From Artocarpus heterophyllus (lineage: Eukaryota > Streptophyta > Magnoliopsida > Rosales > Moraceae), in assembly GCA_025403435.1 (NCBI GenBank), contig CM046333.1, positions 31,455,521 through 31,519,520 on the forward strand: a DNA stretch of 64,000 bases, written 5' to 3'. The position numbers and the translations under genes are program-made. Below the pieces are notes generated by a model that saw nothing but the letters and a program-made list of their open reading frames with translations, was not told the origin of the DNA and did not search any database. Shown here piece by piece: positions 1 to 11,066 of the stretch (position 1 is the stretch's first letter; every line of letters starts with the position of its first letter).

Positions 1-2151
1 GAGGAGACAAAGGAGCTTCAAAGGCAGGTCAATGAGTTGATGAAAAAGGGGTACGTGAGAGAAAGTATGAGCCCGTGCGCCGTTCCAGTCTTACTCGTGC
101 CTAAAAAGGATGGGATATGGAGGATGTGAGTAGATTGCAGAACCATTAACTATATCATGGTAAAGTATCGTCATCCTATTCCTCGTTTAGATGATATGTT
201 GGATGAACTGCATGGTGCTTCTATATTCTCAAAAATTGATTTGAAAAGTGGATACCATCAAATACGCATGACAGAGGGTGATGAGTGGAAAACTACCTTT
301 AAGACAAAATATGGACTGTATGAGTGGTTGGTTAGTAATGCCATTTGGTTTAACTAATGCTCCAAGTATATTTATACGTTTAATGAATCATGTATTACGT
401 GCATTTATTGGCAGGTTTGTGGTTGTGTATTTTGACGATATACTCATTTATAGCAAAGACATGGACCAACATGTAGTGCATTTAAAATCTGTTTTGGATG
501 TGCTTAGAAAGGAGAAGTTGTATGCTAACCTCAAGAAGTGTACCTTTTGCATAGATAAGCTTGTGTTTCTTAGTTTTGTTGTTAGTGCTCAAGGTATACA
601 GGTTGATGAAGAAAAGGTGTGAGCCATCCAGGAGTGGCTGAGTCCAACTAGTGTGGGAAACGTACGGAGTTTTCATGGACTTGCTAGTTTCTACCGGCGG
701 TTTGTGAAAGATTTCAGTACTATAACTGCACCACTAACTGAAGTGATCAAGAAGAACGTTGGGTTTAGATGGAGAGAAGAGCAAGAAAAGGCATTTCAGT
801 TAATCAAGGAGAAGTTGACTAATGCTCCATTGTTAACTTTACCTAATTTTTCCAAAACTTTTGAGATTGAATGTGATGCTTCAGGTGTTGGAATTGGCAC
901 CGTTTTAATGCAGGAAGGGAGACCAGTAGCATATTTCAGTGAGAAGCTGAATGGGGCAACTCTTAATTACCCAACTTATGATAAACAGATGTATGCATTG
1001 GTTCAGGCATTAGAGACGTGACAGCACTACCTATGGCCTAAGGAGTTCGTGATTCACACTGATCATGAGTCCCTGAAACACTTGAAGGGCCAACACAAGC
1101 TGAACAAGAGGCATGCTAGTTGGGTGGAATTCATAGAGACGTTTTCGTATGTCATTCGCTACAAGCAAGGTAAGGAAAACGTCATTGCTAATGCACTGTT
1201 CGCAGGTATGTCTTAATCTCAACTCTTAATGCTAAACTATTGGGTTTTGAACATACTAAAGAGTTATATGCTGATGACCGTGACTTTAGTACTGAGTATC
1301 AAGCTTGTGAGAGATTTGCTAGTGGTAAGTACTTTAGGCATGAGGGATACTTGTTTCGGGAGAATAAATTGTGTGTGCCTAATTGTTCATTAAGAGATTT
1401 GCTAGTGAGAGAATCCCATGGGAGAGGATTGATGGGACATTTTGGAGTAATGAAGACTTTGGCGGTATTGCAGGAACACTTCTATTGGCCACATATGAAA
1501 CGAGATGTTGAGAGGCTTTGTGGTAGATGTGTAACTTGTAGGCAGGTTAAATCAAGAGTGCAGCCCCACGGCTTGTACACTCCTTTACCAATACCTAGTG
1601 AACCCTGGACTGATATTTCGATGGATTTTGTGTTAGGTTTGCCTAGGTCTAAACCGGGAAGAGACTCGATATTTGTGGTCATGGATAGGTTTTCCAAGAT
1701 TTCCCATTTTATTCCATGCCACAAGACAGATGATGCTTCCAATGTTGCTGATTTGTTCATTAGGGAAATTGTGAGACTTCATGTTATGCCTTGGACAATT
1801 GTTTCTGATAGGACACCAAGTTCTTAAGCTACTTTTGGAAGACTTTGTGGGCTAAGTTAGGGAGTAAGCTATTGTTTTCTACTACTTATCACCCTCAAAC
1901 TGATGGTTAAACAGAAGTTGTGAATAGAACCTTGTCTACTTTGTTGCGGGCTGTCATTAAAAAGAACATCAAAACATGGGAGGAGTGTTTACCACATGTT
2001 GAGTTTGCTTATAATCGATCTGTTCATTATGCTACTCAATTTTCACTATTTGAAATTGTTTTTGGTTTTAATCCTTTAACTCCTTTGGATGTAATGCCAT
2101 TACCTTTGTTTGAGTGTGTGAATGTAGCTGGAAAAAGAAAAGCTGACCTTG
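1..2151 (+). pseudogene. CR-A copy A2: decayed pol (RT, RNase H, integrase), 5' end outside the window
   Basis: Polyprotein remnant of a Ty3/gypsy element. In order it shows reverse transcriptase (YFDD catalytic box coded near 427-441), RNase H (ECDAS and HTDHESL motifs) and integrase with the HHCC finger and DDE core. It is dead: TGA replaces a Cys codon at 127-129, about 4 bases are inserted near 335, further TGA codons lie at 620-622 and 1019-1021, frameshifts near 1198 and 1810, and TAA replaces Gln at 1908-1910. The frame is then cut at 2151 by a solo LTR and resumes after it. The protein is close to the A1 and A4 copies in this window, so family membership is secure. Gag and the 5' LTR lie to the left of the window. 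Confidence 0.93.
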
Positions 2152-2948
2152 TGATGAGGACATCGTTAGCACAAGCAAGAGCACGTGGGAGACATATTCA
2201 GATCCAATTCAAGTTCCCATTGGTCCGGTTACGAGAGCTCGTGCGAAGAAGTTCAAAGAAACGCTTATTGGGCTGATTCAAGCAACTTGGGCTCAAGCCA
2301 TTGCATGGAGGCCCATTGAGGGAATTGCATGCGACAACCAAACCAACAAATGCGTGATTCAAGCTCTAGAAGGGATCGAGTAATTTCCATTTCAGTTACT
2401 TTCCTGTTTTGAGGCGACACATGGCGAGATGAATCAGCTTATGACCTTTTAATGTCTAGTTTCCTTTTTTCGTTTGTTTATTTCTATTATTGTAAAGCTT
2501 TTAAGCCATTAAGGAAACTTACCTTATTTGCTTTAGATTAGGTGATTTGGTAATTGATTTGCCCGAAATTCCATGGGAATTTGGAGCTGAAAATTCGCAT
2601 TGGAACCCCTATATATTGTAACGAATTTCAATCAATTGAAGACAAGTATTAACACAATTTGAGGTTTTAATTCTCTTTGGTTCCTAAACGAACTATTCGA
2701 ACTTATCCGAAATTTCCGTGGTGTTCATAGACTTATCAATCAGTCCATCCATAGCTGATTATGGCGTCCTCACATACCAAGACTTATCAGTCAGTCCATC
2801 CGTAGCTGACTGTGGCGTCCTCACATACCAAGGTTCGTGCTTCTTGTTGGGCATCGGGTCGCGGTTCCATCCAAAACCGGTTAGAAATTTTGATCTTGGA
2901 AACCAATCTTGGTTAGGGTCGCGTCAGCTCTTGGCGTGGTTCGTATCA
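2152..2948 (+). repeat. CR-A solo LTR (797 bp) inside A2 integrase
   Basis: Begins TGATGAGGACATC and ends GGTTCGTATCA, the CR-A LTR ends. Flanking 5-bp target duplication CCTTG at 2147-2151 and 2949-2953; removing the LTR and one copy restores the pol sequence. No internal region, so this is the product of LTR-LTR recombination. Its first ~230 bp encode the family's LTR-borne polyprotein tail. It contains two copies of a 51-bp hairpin unit (2730-2780 and 2781-2820). Confidence 0.95.
2781..2819 (+). other. LTR hairpin unit, CR-A variant with compensating change
   Basis: GACTTAT, stem CAGTCAGT (2788-2795), 9-nt loop, stem GCTGACTG (2805-2812), TGGCGTC. The neighbouring unit (2730-2768) has CAATCAGT/GCTGATTA. 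The third stem pair is A-T in one and G-C in the other. The outer GAC/GTC could also pair. Confidence 0.7.
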
Positions 2949-3522
2949 CCTTGTTAAGCAGATACACGAGAAGGCAAGACTCAACATCGAGCGAAGGACT
3001 AAACAATATGCTGAACAAGCCAACAAAGGGCGTCACAAGCTCGTCTTCGAGCCTGGCGATTGGGTGTTGTTGCACTTACGCAAGGAACGGTTTCTGGAAC
3101 AAAGGAAATCCAAGCTGTTGCCTAGAGGGGACAGTTCTTTTCAAATTCTCGAAAGGATCAACGATAATGCGTACAAGCTAGACTTGCCAGGTGAGTATGG
3201 TGTAAGTGCCACCTTTAGTGTTTCTGATCTAAGTCCTTTTGATGCAGGCGACGATTTGAGGACAAATCCCTCTCAAGAGGAGGGGAATGATGAGGACATC
3301 GTTAGCACAAGCAAGATCACGTGGGATGAGACATATTCAGATCCAATTCAAGTTCCCATTGGTCCAGTTACGAGAGCTCGTGTGAAGAAGTTCAAAGAAA
3401 TGCTTGTTGGGCTGATTCAAGCAACTTGGGCTCAAGCTATTGCATGGAGGCCCATTGAGGGAATTGCATGTGACTTCCAGACCAACAAATACATGATTCA
3501 AGTTCTAGAAGGGACCGAGTAA
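2949..3522 (+). pseudogene. A2 pol, 3' end: integrase C-terminus and LTR-encoded tail
   Basis: Continuation of the A2 integrase after the solo LTR, starting at the second CCTTG copy. It encodes the basic linker after the DDE core, the GDGPFQ-like fold region seen in gypsy integrases, the acidic QEEGND stretch whose DNA is the polypurine tract, and then the tail with GPVTRARVKKFKEM that lies inside the 3' LTR. The last ~76 codons are LTR sequence; the stop is at 3520-3522. It is separated from the upstream frame and cannot be expressed as part of an intact polyprotein. Confidence 0.88.
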
Positions 3523-4040
3523 TCATGTTTGCAGAATCAACAAGTGATTAGCACCATATGGCTGCGAATAAGTAACCTACTTTCGATTTCAGTTGCTTTC
3601 CCATTTTGAGGCAACAAGTGGCGAGAAGAATAAACTATTTACCATTTTATTGTCTAGTTTCCTTTTTCTTTTTTAGAAAACATGCGTTTCTTTTATTTCC
3701 TATTATTGTAAGGCTTTTAAGCCATTAAGGGAACTTACCTTATTTGCTTTAGATTAGACCTTTTTTTTTGGTAATTGATTTGCCCGAAATTCCATGGGCA
3801 CTTAAGAGCTGAAAATTCGTGAAGGGGAAACCCCGATATATTGTAACGAATTTCAATCAATGGATATAAGTTTTTACACATAATTTGAGGTTTTAATTCT
3901 CAGCTGTTCCTAAACGAACTCTTCAAACTTATCAGAAAATTTCGTGGCATTAGACTTATCAATCAATCCATCCATAGCTGATTGTGGCGTCCTCACATAC
4001 CAAGGTTCGTGCTTCTTGTTAGGCATCGGGTCGCGGTTCC
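3288..4040 (+). repeat. A2 3' LTR, right end missing
   Basis: Starts TGATGAGGACATC directly after the purine run AAGAGGAGGGGAA (PPT, 3275-3287). It lacks the final ~85 bp of a CR-A LTR: at GGTTCC (4035-4040) it switches to TRIM internal sequence, which also contains GGTTCC before the same downstream bases, so the break is microhomology-mediated. This LTR belongs to the same subfamily as 10003-10837 (single hairpin unit, shared indels). Confidence 0.9.
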
Positions 4041-4064
4041 CTACCGCTCGTGTGGGTTAACGAC
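4035..4064. other. Snap-back: 30 bp of TRIM internal DNA inverted relative to the adjoining TRIM
   Basis: GGTTCCCTACCGCTCG and the bases to 4064 read in the forward TRIM orientation. From 4065 (CTTTGTACAT) the TRIM internal sequence continues in reverse orientation, and the same 30 bp are missing there in their expected orientation. This is a micro-inversion or template-switch joint between an A LTR::TRIM fusion and the reverse TRIM copy. Confidence 0.75.
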
Positions 4065-4261
4065 CTTTGTACATACGCCCACCGATTAGCAGAGGTTTGG
4101 CTCTGATACCATATGATATGAACCTACCTAACTCCACCCCAAAAGCTAGCTCGTGAGGGAAGGATTGTGAACCCATATATATAACACCCAAGACCACCCT
4201 CTCTAACTGATGTGGGACACATCATTCCTGACCCCTTTAGACTGCACGTCCTCGTGCCAAC

Positions 4262-4548
4262 TGATAAGAACCTCGCCAATATACTGACGAAACCTGTTAT
4301 CAATAAGAAGGCACCAAGATCGTTTCCACTCAGATTTGGATGGACGTCACCGCGACCCGTTGCTTATATCGAAGCAAGAACCTTGGTATATTGTAGACGC
4401 CACAATCAAGGATGGAAAGCTTGATTGATAAGTCGGGGTTGAACGCTCGGATTGATCCGAAGAGTTCGTGCAGTTCGTCAAAGAACCAAAGAAAGAATTA
4501 TTTCTCTCAGAAAATAAACATCCGTCCTTCATTAACCTTTGAAACTCC
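4262..4548 (-). repeat. B1 3' LTR fragment
   Basis: Begins TGATAAGAACCTCGCC (complement of the CR-B LTR end) and matches the 5' LTR until GAAACTCC at 4548, where integrase sequence begins. It includes the CR-B form of the conserved LTR hairpin near 4395-4430. Confidence 0.9.
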
Positions 4549-7500
4549 AAAAAAACAGCTTAGTACCTAACTTACTCCACAAAGTCTTCCAAAAGTAGCT
4601 CAAGAACTTAGCATCTCTATCTGAAACAATTGTCCTAGGCATGCCATGTATTCTAACAATCTCCATAAAGAACAATTCAGCAACATGCGATGCATCATCA
4701 GTTTTATGACAGGGAATAAAATGTGCCATCTTAGAAAACCGATCTACAACCACAAACACACTATCCTTCCCACGTTTGGTCCTAGGTAAACCTAACACAA
4801 AGTTCATTGAAATATCAGCCCAAGGCTCACTAAGAATTGGCAAAGGTGTGTATAGACCATGGGGTTGTGCTCTCGATTTAGCTTGCCTACACGTGACACA
4901 TCTACTACATATTCTTTCAACATCGCTTCTCTTGTGTGGCCAAAAGAAGTGTTCCTGCAAAACAGCTAAAGTTTTAGCAATTCCAAAATGCCCCATCAAT
5001 CCGCCACCATGGGATTCCCTCACTAACAAATCTCTCACAGAACAATTAGGCACACAAAGCTTATTCTCCCGAAACAAAAATCCATCATGTCTATAAAATT
5101 TACCCATTGTGTTTTTCTCACAAGCTCGATACTCCTCACTAAAATCTTGGTCTAAAGGGTATAAATCCTTAATATGCTCAAAACCAAGCAGTTTAGCATC
5201 AAGGATAGAAAGTAATGCATACCTGGGAGAAAGTGCATCCGCAACAACATTCTCCTTACCTTGCTTGTATCGAATGACATAAGGAAATGTCTCGACGAAT
5301 TCCACCCAGCGGGCATGCCTCTTGTTCAACTTTTGTCGTCCCTTCAGATGTTTCAATGACTCATGATCAGTGTAAATCACGAATTCCTTGGGCCATAGGT
5401 AGTGTTGCCAAGTCTTTAATGCTCGAACCAACGCGTACAACTCCTTGTCATAAGTCGGGTAATTTAGTGTTGACCCACTCAATTTTTCACTAAAATACGT
5501 GATTGGTCGTCCTCCTTGCATTAGCACGGCACCTATACCTACACCAGAAGCATCACATTCAATTTCAAATGTTTTAGAAAAATCAGGTAAAGCAAGTAAA
5601 GGAGCATGAGTAAGCTTATGCTTAATAAGCTGAAACGCCTTCTCTTGTTCTTCTCCCCACTTGAACCCAACATTCTTCTTGATTACTTCTGTGAGTGGTG
5701 CAGCCAAAGTACTGAAATCCTTTACAAACCGCCGGTAAAAGTTGGCAAGTCCATGAAAACTCCGTACTTCTCCAATGCTTGTGGGACTTGGCCATTCTTG
5801 GATAGCCCTAACCTTTTCTTCGTCAACCTGTATACCTTGAGCACTAACAACAAAACCAAGAAAAACAAGCTTATCCGTGCAAAAGGTACACTTCTTAAGA
5901 TTGGCATACAACTTTTCCTTCCGTAAAACATCTAAAACAAGTTTCAAATGTTCAATATGATCATCCAAATTGCTGCTATATATAAGGATATCATCAAAAT
6001 AAACAACGACAAATTTCCCAATAAAAGCTCGCAAAACATGGTTCATTAAACGCATAAATGTGCTAGAAGCATTGGTTAAACCGAAAGGCATTACCAACCA
6101 CTCATACAAGCCTTGTTTTGTTTTGAAAGCAGTCTTCCACTCGTCTCCCTCTTTCATGCGAATTTGATGATATCCACTTTTCAGATCAATTTTAGAAAAC
6201 ACACAAGCACTATGCAATTCATCTAACATGTCATCCAAGCGAGGAATGGGATGTCGATACTTTATCGTGATGTTGTTGATGGCTCGACAATCAACGCACA
6301 TCCTCCAAGTCCCATCTTTCTTAGGCACAAGTAAAACTAGTACGGCGCACGGGCTCATGCTTTCTCTCACGTGTCCCTTCTCCATCAACTCACTTACCTG
6401 CCATTGGAGTTCCTTTGTCTCCTTGGGATTACTCCTATAGGCTGGTCGGTTTGGGTTTGTAGCTCCAGGTATGAAGTCGATTTGATGTTCAATCCCACGG
6501 ATTGGAGGTAAACCTTGCGGTGTTTCCTCAGGAAAGATATCCTCATATTCCTGCAAAAGAGAAACAATAGAACTATGCAAGGTGGAATCAAGATTGTTAG
6601 TGTTTAATAACGCCTCCTTGTACATGAGTAAAATCATCGGCTGATTAGAAAACAAAGCTCTTCTCACATCACTCTCTCTTGCATAAAAGTTTGTTTTTCT
6701 CTCTATTTTTACCTCATTGGCCAAATCTTCTTTTGTACTGGCTCTCTAAATGTTCTCTCCTTTTCTCTCCTTTTTCTCGGCCCCTCTATCTTTTTTCCCT
6801 CTCTGGCCGAACTCTCTCTCTGCACTCCAACACTCATTATTTTCACTCCCTTTCTCTCTCTTTTTCTCATTCTCTCCTTTTTGTTCACTCTCCTTTTGTA
6901 ACCAAACTTGATCTTCATGAACCTGTTTTGGTGTCATTGGCACAAGAGTGAATGTTCTCTGGTTGTGCACAAGAGAATATTTATTGGTGTAGCCATCATG
7001 TTTGACTCGACGATCAAATTGCCATGATTGACCTAGTAACAAGTGTCCGGCTTCCATTGGAACTACATCGCACAAAACTTCATCTTCGTATCTACCAATG
7101 CGAAACGAAATTAATGCCTGTTTTGTTACCTTCACTTCACCACTATTATTCAACCATTGCAACTTGTAAGGTCGAGGATGTTTGGTCGTTGGCAGCCCTA
7201 ATTTTTCAACCATAGTAGTGCTAGCAACGTTCGTACAACTTCCTCCATCTATTATCACACTACATACCTTGTTCTGCACGTGGCACCTAGTATGAAAAAT
7301 GTTCTCACGTTGCTCTTCTTCTTCCTCTTTGGCTTGCACACTAAGGGCTCATCGAGTGACCAACAATTCACCTTGGACTGCATACTCCTCCTCATCCACG
7401 TCCTCCAATGGTGGCATGGAGTCCTCGTCCGATTCGTCATTCGTAACAACCTCTCCGTCGTCCCGTAACACCATCACCCTTTTGTTCGGACATTGGCTTG

Positions 7501-8536
7501 AGATGTGACCCCTGCCTTGGCATTTGAAACATTTAATATCATGGTTTCGAGAAGTGGATGAATCAAGTTTACCTTGGTTTGAAGGGCAAGCTGTGGCTGG
7601 TTTTGGCTCGAACTTTGGCCTAGCGACCGATTTCTCTTCTTTCTTCCCATAATTCGGCTTCCATGAAGAAGGTGCCGAACTAACATTCGCACGTAAGCTA
7701 CCCCTCCTCTTGAGCTGCCGCTCTACTGTGATGGCCATGTGCAACATGTCTTCTAACTCTACATAGTGTTGCATCTCCACCCTATCTTGAATATCCGAAT
7801 TTAGCCCTTGCAAAAATCTTGCCATGGTTGCTTCTCGATCTTCTTCAACATTGGCTCGTATCATGGCTATTTCCATTTCTTGATAATATTCCTCCACACT
7901 CTTGTTTCCTTGTCTAAGTCCTTGCAACCTTTTGTACAATTCCCGATAGTAATGGCTGGGTACAAATCGCTTTCTCATCATCGTTCTCATCTCTTCCCAT
8001 GTCTCAATCGGGTGTTCCCGGTTCCGTCGCCTATTCATTACCAACTGATCCCACCATACAACCGCATAATCAAAGAACTCAATTGCAGCAAGCTTAACTT
8101 TCTTTAACTGTGAATAGTTATGGCAATCAAACACTAGCTCCACTTTCTTCTCCCACTCTAGGTAAGCTCCGGGGTCATTTTTCCCTTGGAATGGCGGAAT
8201 CTTCATTTTAATACCTCCCATATTATTGTCTTCCTGGTCCCTAGCTTCTCTATTCCCATTGTCACGCCTAAATCTGCCCATATTTATCGGTGGTTCCTCC
8301 AACTCTTCTAATTCATCTTCCTCCGAAAGATCCAATCCACCCCTCCGCCTATTTTGCATGTTTTGTGGCTGCCTATTACGTGTTCTAGTATCAACCTCAT
8401 CTAATCTCTCATGAATGGGCTCTAGCGCTCGCGTCAACAGCCGTTCCATTTGCCTCATTAATGCTTGCAACTGAAGATTGGGAACGTTTTGTTGTGAAAT
8501 ATTATCTTCGGCTTCTCTTTCTTGATTCGGATTCAT
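4549..8536 (-). pseudogene. B1 gag-pol: gag, protease, RT, RNase H, partial integrase
   Basis: One frame beginning at ATG 8536 (MNPNQEREAEDN). Gag has the retrotransposon-gag core (GIKMKIPPFQGKNDPGAYLE) and one CCHC knuckle (CFKCQGRGHISSQC). The protease carries IIDGGSCTNVAS. RT has YFDDIL; RNase H and the integrase HHCC finger follow, and the DDE core breaks off at the deletion near 4549. Two nonsense codons interrupt an otherwise continuous frame: TGA at 7349-7351 (for Arg between gag and protease) and TAG at 6746-6748 (for Glu in the spacer). Between protease and RT is a Lys/Glu-rich low-complexity spacer. It is not functional because of the stops and the lost integrase C-terminus. Confidence 0.93.
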
Positions 8537-9052
8537 TTTTTTTTAAAACCTGAAATATCACTTGGTCACTCAGTTCACTCGTGTTTCACTCGAATAATTG
8601 GCTTTTACCCTCGAATGTTCTCACCACTCTTGCCTTTTTTTTTAACTCACTTATTCTCTCTTTCAGTTCTTTTGGAATTACACAAACAACAATAAAATCT
8701 ATCCGGTAACAAATTTAGCAACACATTTTGATACGCAGTTCAGAATGAAGCAAATTTTTTTTGCACTATGAGGTGAGGTCAAATTTGGACACCTGGACAC
8801 TCAAACAATGGAAAGGAAATAAAAAATTTTAAGGAATGTCTCCAGACTTTTTTTTTTTTTTTTTGGATCCTCTTGATTTTTCTTTTCTTTTCTTTTCCTT
8901 TTCTTTTCTTTTCTTTTCGGATCTTTTTTTTTAAGACTCTAAATTTGACTATTTTTTTTTTTAAATAAAATAGAACCTAAGTTATAAATTAGAATTCAGA
9001 AACAAAGAAGGATAGACAAACCTGAGGCTAGAACCGAGGCTCTGATACCAAA
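8537..9052 (-). promoter_or_regulatory. B1 leader and primer-binding site
   Basis: The primer site TGGTATCAGAGC (initiator Met tRNA) is the complement of 9039-9050, two bases from the LTR. The leader contains a long A/G-only tract on the coding strand (complement of about 8847-8965) bracketed by GGATCC/GATCCG motifs. Relative to B2 and A3, B1 lacks ~53 bp just before the gag ATG. Confidence 0.85.
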
Positions 9053-9805
9053 TGATAAGAACCTCGCCAATATACTGACGAAACCCGTTATCAATAAGAA
9101 GGCACCAAGATCGTTTCTACTCAGATTTGGATGGAAGTCACCGCGACCCGTTGCTTATATCGAAGCAAGAACCTTGGTATATCGTAGACGCCACAATCAA
9201 GGATGGAAAGCTTGATTGATAAGTCAGGGTTGAACGCTCGGATTGATCCGAAGAGTTCGTGCAGTTCGTCAAAGAACCAAAGAAAGAATTATTTCTCTCA
9301 GAAAATAAACATTCGTCCTTCATTAACCTTTGAAACGCCTATTTATAGGCCAAAATTACAAAGTGTTGCCCAAAAAGAAAAGTTGACAGATTCAATCATA
9401 ATTACTAAGCCTAAAATAAAAACCAAAAGAAAGGAAAGTCTTAATGGTTGATTTTCAGCCATTTACACGCCCAACAATTAAAGGAAAGTACAAATAATCC
9501 GCATGTGTGCCAAAATGGGAAAGTTTCCAAAATTCTTCCATTGACTTGATCTTGCAAAATTTGGGCAGATTTCAAGCTTGACTCATCCGGATTCTTCTAG
9601 AACTTGGATCAAATTGACGCACCGTTGTGGTTGATGTGGGCCTGGGTCAATGGGCTTGCACAAATTTTCTTGATTCCAGATTTCGTGAATTAGCCAATTT
9701 AGTGCTTCCTTGAATTTCTTAGCTCGGGCTCTTGTGACTGGTCCAGCAGGAACTTGTATTGGGTCAACCACCTTCCATGCATTTGAGCTCCCAGAATCTC
9801 CATCA
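9053..9805 (-). repeat. B1 5' LTR (753 bp)
   Basis: On the minus strand it starts TGATGGAGATTC and ends GAGGTTCTTATCA. Its first part encodes the CR-B tail ([16 protein letters not shown]). Hairpin unit at about 9186-9227. Confidence 0.93.
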
Positions 9806-10002
9806 CCAACTCCGTCGTTAACCCACACGAGCGGCAAGGAACCTTCGTACAAGCACCCACCGACTAGCAGAGGTTCGGCTCTGATACCATATGATATGTA
9901 CCCGCCTAACTCCCCCCAAAAGCTAGCTCATGAGGGGAGGATTGTGAACCCATATATATAACACCCAAGACCACCCTCTCTAACCGATGTGGGACACATC
10001 AT

Positions 10003-10837
10003 TGATGAGGACATCGTTAGCACAAGCAAGAGCACGTGGGACAAGACATATTCAGATCCAATTCAAGTTCCCATTGGTCCAGTTACGAGAGCTCATGCGA
10101 AGAAGTTCAAAGAAATGCTTATTGGGCTGATTCAAGCAACTTGGGCTCAAGCTATTGCATGGAGGCCCATTGAGGGAATTGCATGTGACTTCCAGACCAA
10201 CAAATGCATGATTCAAGTTCTAGAAGGGACCGAGTAATCATGTTTGCAGAATCAACAAGTGATTTGCACCATATGGCTGCGAATAATCAAACAACTTTCC
10301 ATTTCAGTTACTTTCCTATTTTGAGGCGACAAGTGGTGAGAAGAATAAGCTATTTACCATTTTATTGTCTAGTTTCCTTTTTCTTTTTTAGAAAACATGT
10401 GCTTCTTTTATTTCCTATTATTATAAGGCTTTTAAGCCATTAAGGGAACTTACCTTATTTGCTTTAGATTAGACCTTTTTTTTGGTAATTGATTTGCCCG
10501 AAATTCCATGGGCAATTAGGAGCTGAAAATTCGTGAAGGGGAAACCCCTATATATTGTAACGAATTTCAATCAATGGATATAAGTTTTTACACACAATTT
10601 GAGGTTTTAATTCTCAGCTGTTCCTAAACAAACTATTCAAACTTATCAGAAAATTCTGTGGTGTTCATAGACTTATCAATCAGTCCGTCCATAGCTGATT
10701 GTGGCGTCCTCACATACCAAGGTTCATGCTTCTTGTTAGGCATCTGGTCGCGGTTCCATTCAAAACCAATTAGGAATTTTGATCTTGGAGACCAATTTTG
10801 GTTAGGGTCGCGTCAGTTCTTGGCGGGGTTCATATCA
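10003..10837 (+). repeat. CR-A LTR joined to TRIM internal region
   Basis: Complete CR-A LTR of the A2 subfamily, starting TGATGAGGACATCG and ending GGGTTCATATCA. The next bases (10838 on) are TTTGGTGTCAGAGCC, the TRIM primer site and internal region, not CR-A leader. Immediately left (9892-10001) is a TRIM LTR in the opposite orientation. No 5-bp target duplication is seen (ATCAT versus TTTGT). The first 230 bp form an open tail ending at 10237. Confidence 0.88.
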
Positions 10838-11066
10838 TTTGGTGTCAGAGCCGAACCTCTGCTAGTCGGTGGGCGCATGTACAAAGGTTCCCTACCGCTC
10901 GTGTGGGTTAACGACAAAGTTGGCATGAGGACGTGCAGTCTAAAGGGGTTAGGAATGATGTGTCCCACATCGGTTAGAGAGGGTGGTCTTCGGTGTTATA
11001 TATATGGGTTCACAATCCTCCCCTCATGAGCTAGCTTTTGGGGTGGAGTTAGGTGGGTTCATATCA
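10838..11066 (+). mobile_element. TRIM internal region and 3' LTR, lacking its own 5' LTR
   Basis: Internal part 10838-10955 with primer site TGGTGTCAGAGCC at its start and the purine tract TCTAAAGGGGTTAGGAA at its end, then TRIM LTR 10956-11066 (TGATGTGTCCCACATCGG to GGTTCATATCA, 111 bp). The position of the 5' TRIM LTR is taken by the CR-A LTR at 10003-10837. Confidence 0.88.

Larger units (their letters stand above)
4262..9805 (-). mobile_element. CR-B copy B1, Ty3/gypsy element with internal deletion
   Basis: Minus-strand element bounded by CR-B LTR ends and target duplication CCAAC. The 5' LTR (9053-9805) is complete. The 3' LTR is reduced to 4262-4548 and fused directly to integrase sequence, so the polyprotein C-terminus, the PPT and about 460 bp of LTR are gone. 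Leader and primer site lie at 8537-9052, gag-pol at 4549-8536. Layout when complete: LTR, PBS, purine-rich leader, single gag-pol frame running into the 3' LTR. Confidence 0.93.
4114..10001 (-). mobile_element. TRIM element (LTR-internal-LTR), split by CR-B copy B1
   Basis: Left LTR 4114-4224 (111 bp), internal 4225-4261 plus 9811-9891, right LTR 9892-10001 (110 bp). LTRs read TGATGTGTCCCACATCGG on the minus strand and end GGTTCATATCA, or GGTACATATCA in the right copy. The internal part has an initiator-Met primer site (TGGTATCAGAGCC) next to the right LTR and a purine-rich PPT next to the left LTR. It has no coding capacity. B1 sits in the internal part with target duplication CCAAC (4257-4261, 9806-9810). 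Additional TRIM internal sequence at 4065-4113, left of the left LTR, indicates a tandem TRIM array sharing LTRs. Confidence 0.88.

Noticed and set aside
2718..2957. Recurrent short frames with SIADCGVLTYQ-like text in many places (for example 22904-23101, 28938-29135, 52000-52183)
   Set aside because: They are translations of the CR-A LTR hairpin repeats, appear in both orientations with the LTRs, and have no conserved start or codon bias. The signal is RNA-structural, not protein.
6679..6951. Ser/Phe/Leu-rich frame on the plus strand resembling a membrane protein
   Set aside because: It is the antisense of the Lys/Glu/Arg-rich spacer between protease and RT in B1; equivalents appear opposite the same spacer in every copy.
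8537..8560. The ~53 bp missing in the B1 leader as a spliced-out intron captured by retrotransposition
   Set aside because: The missing segment has no GT...AG ends; B1 retains the bases next to the putative acceptor, so a plain deletion is more likely.
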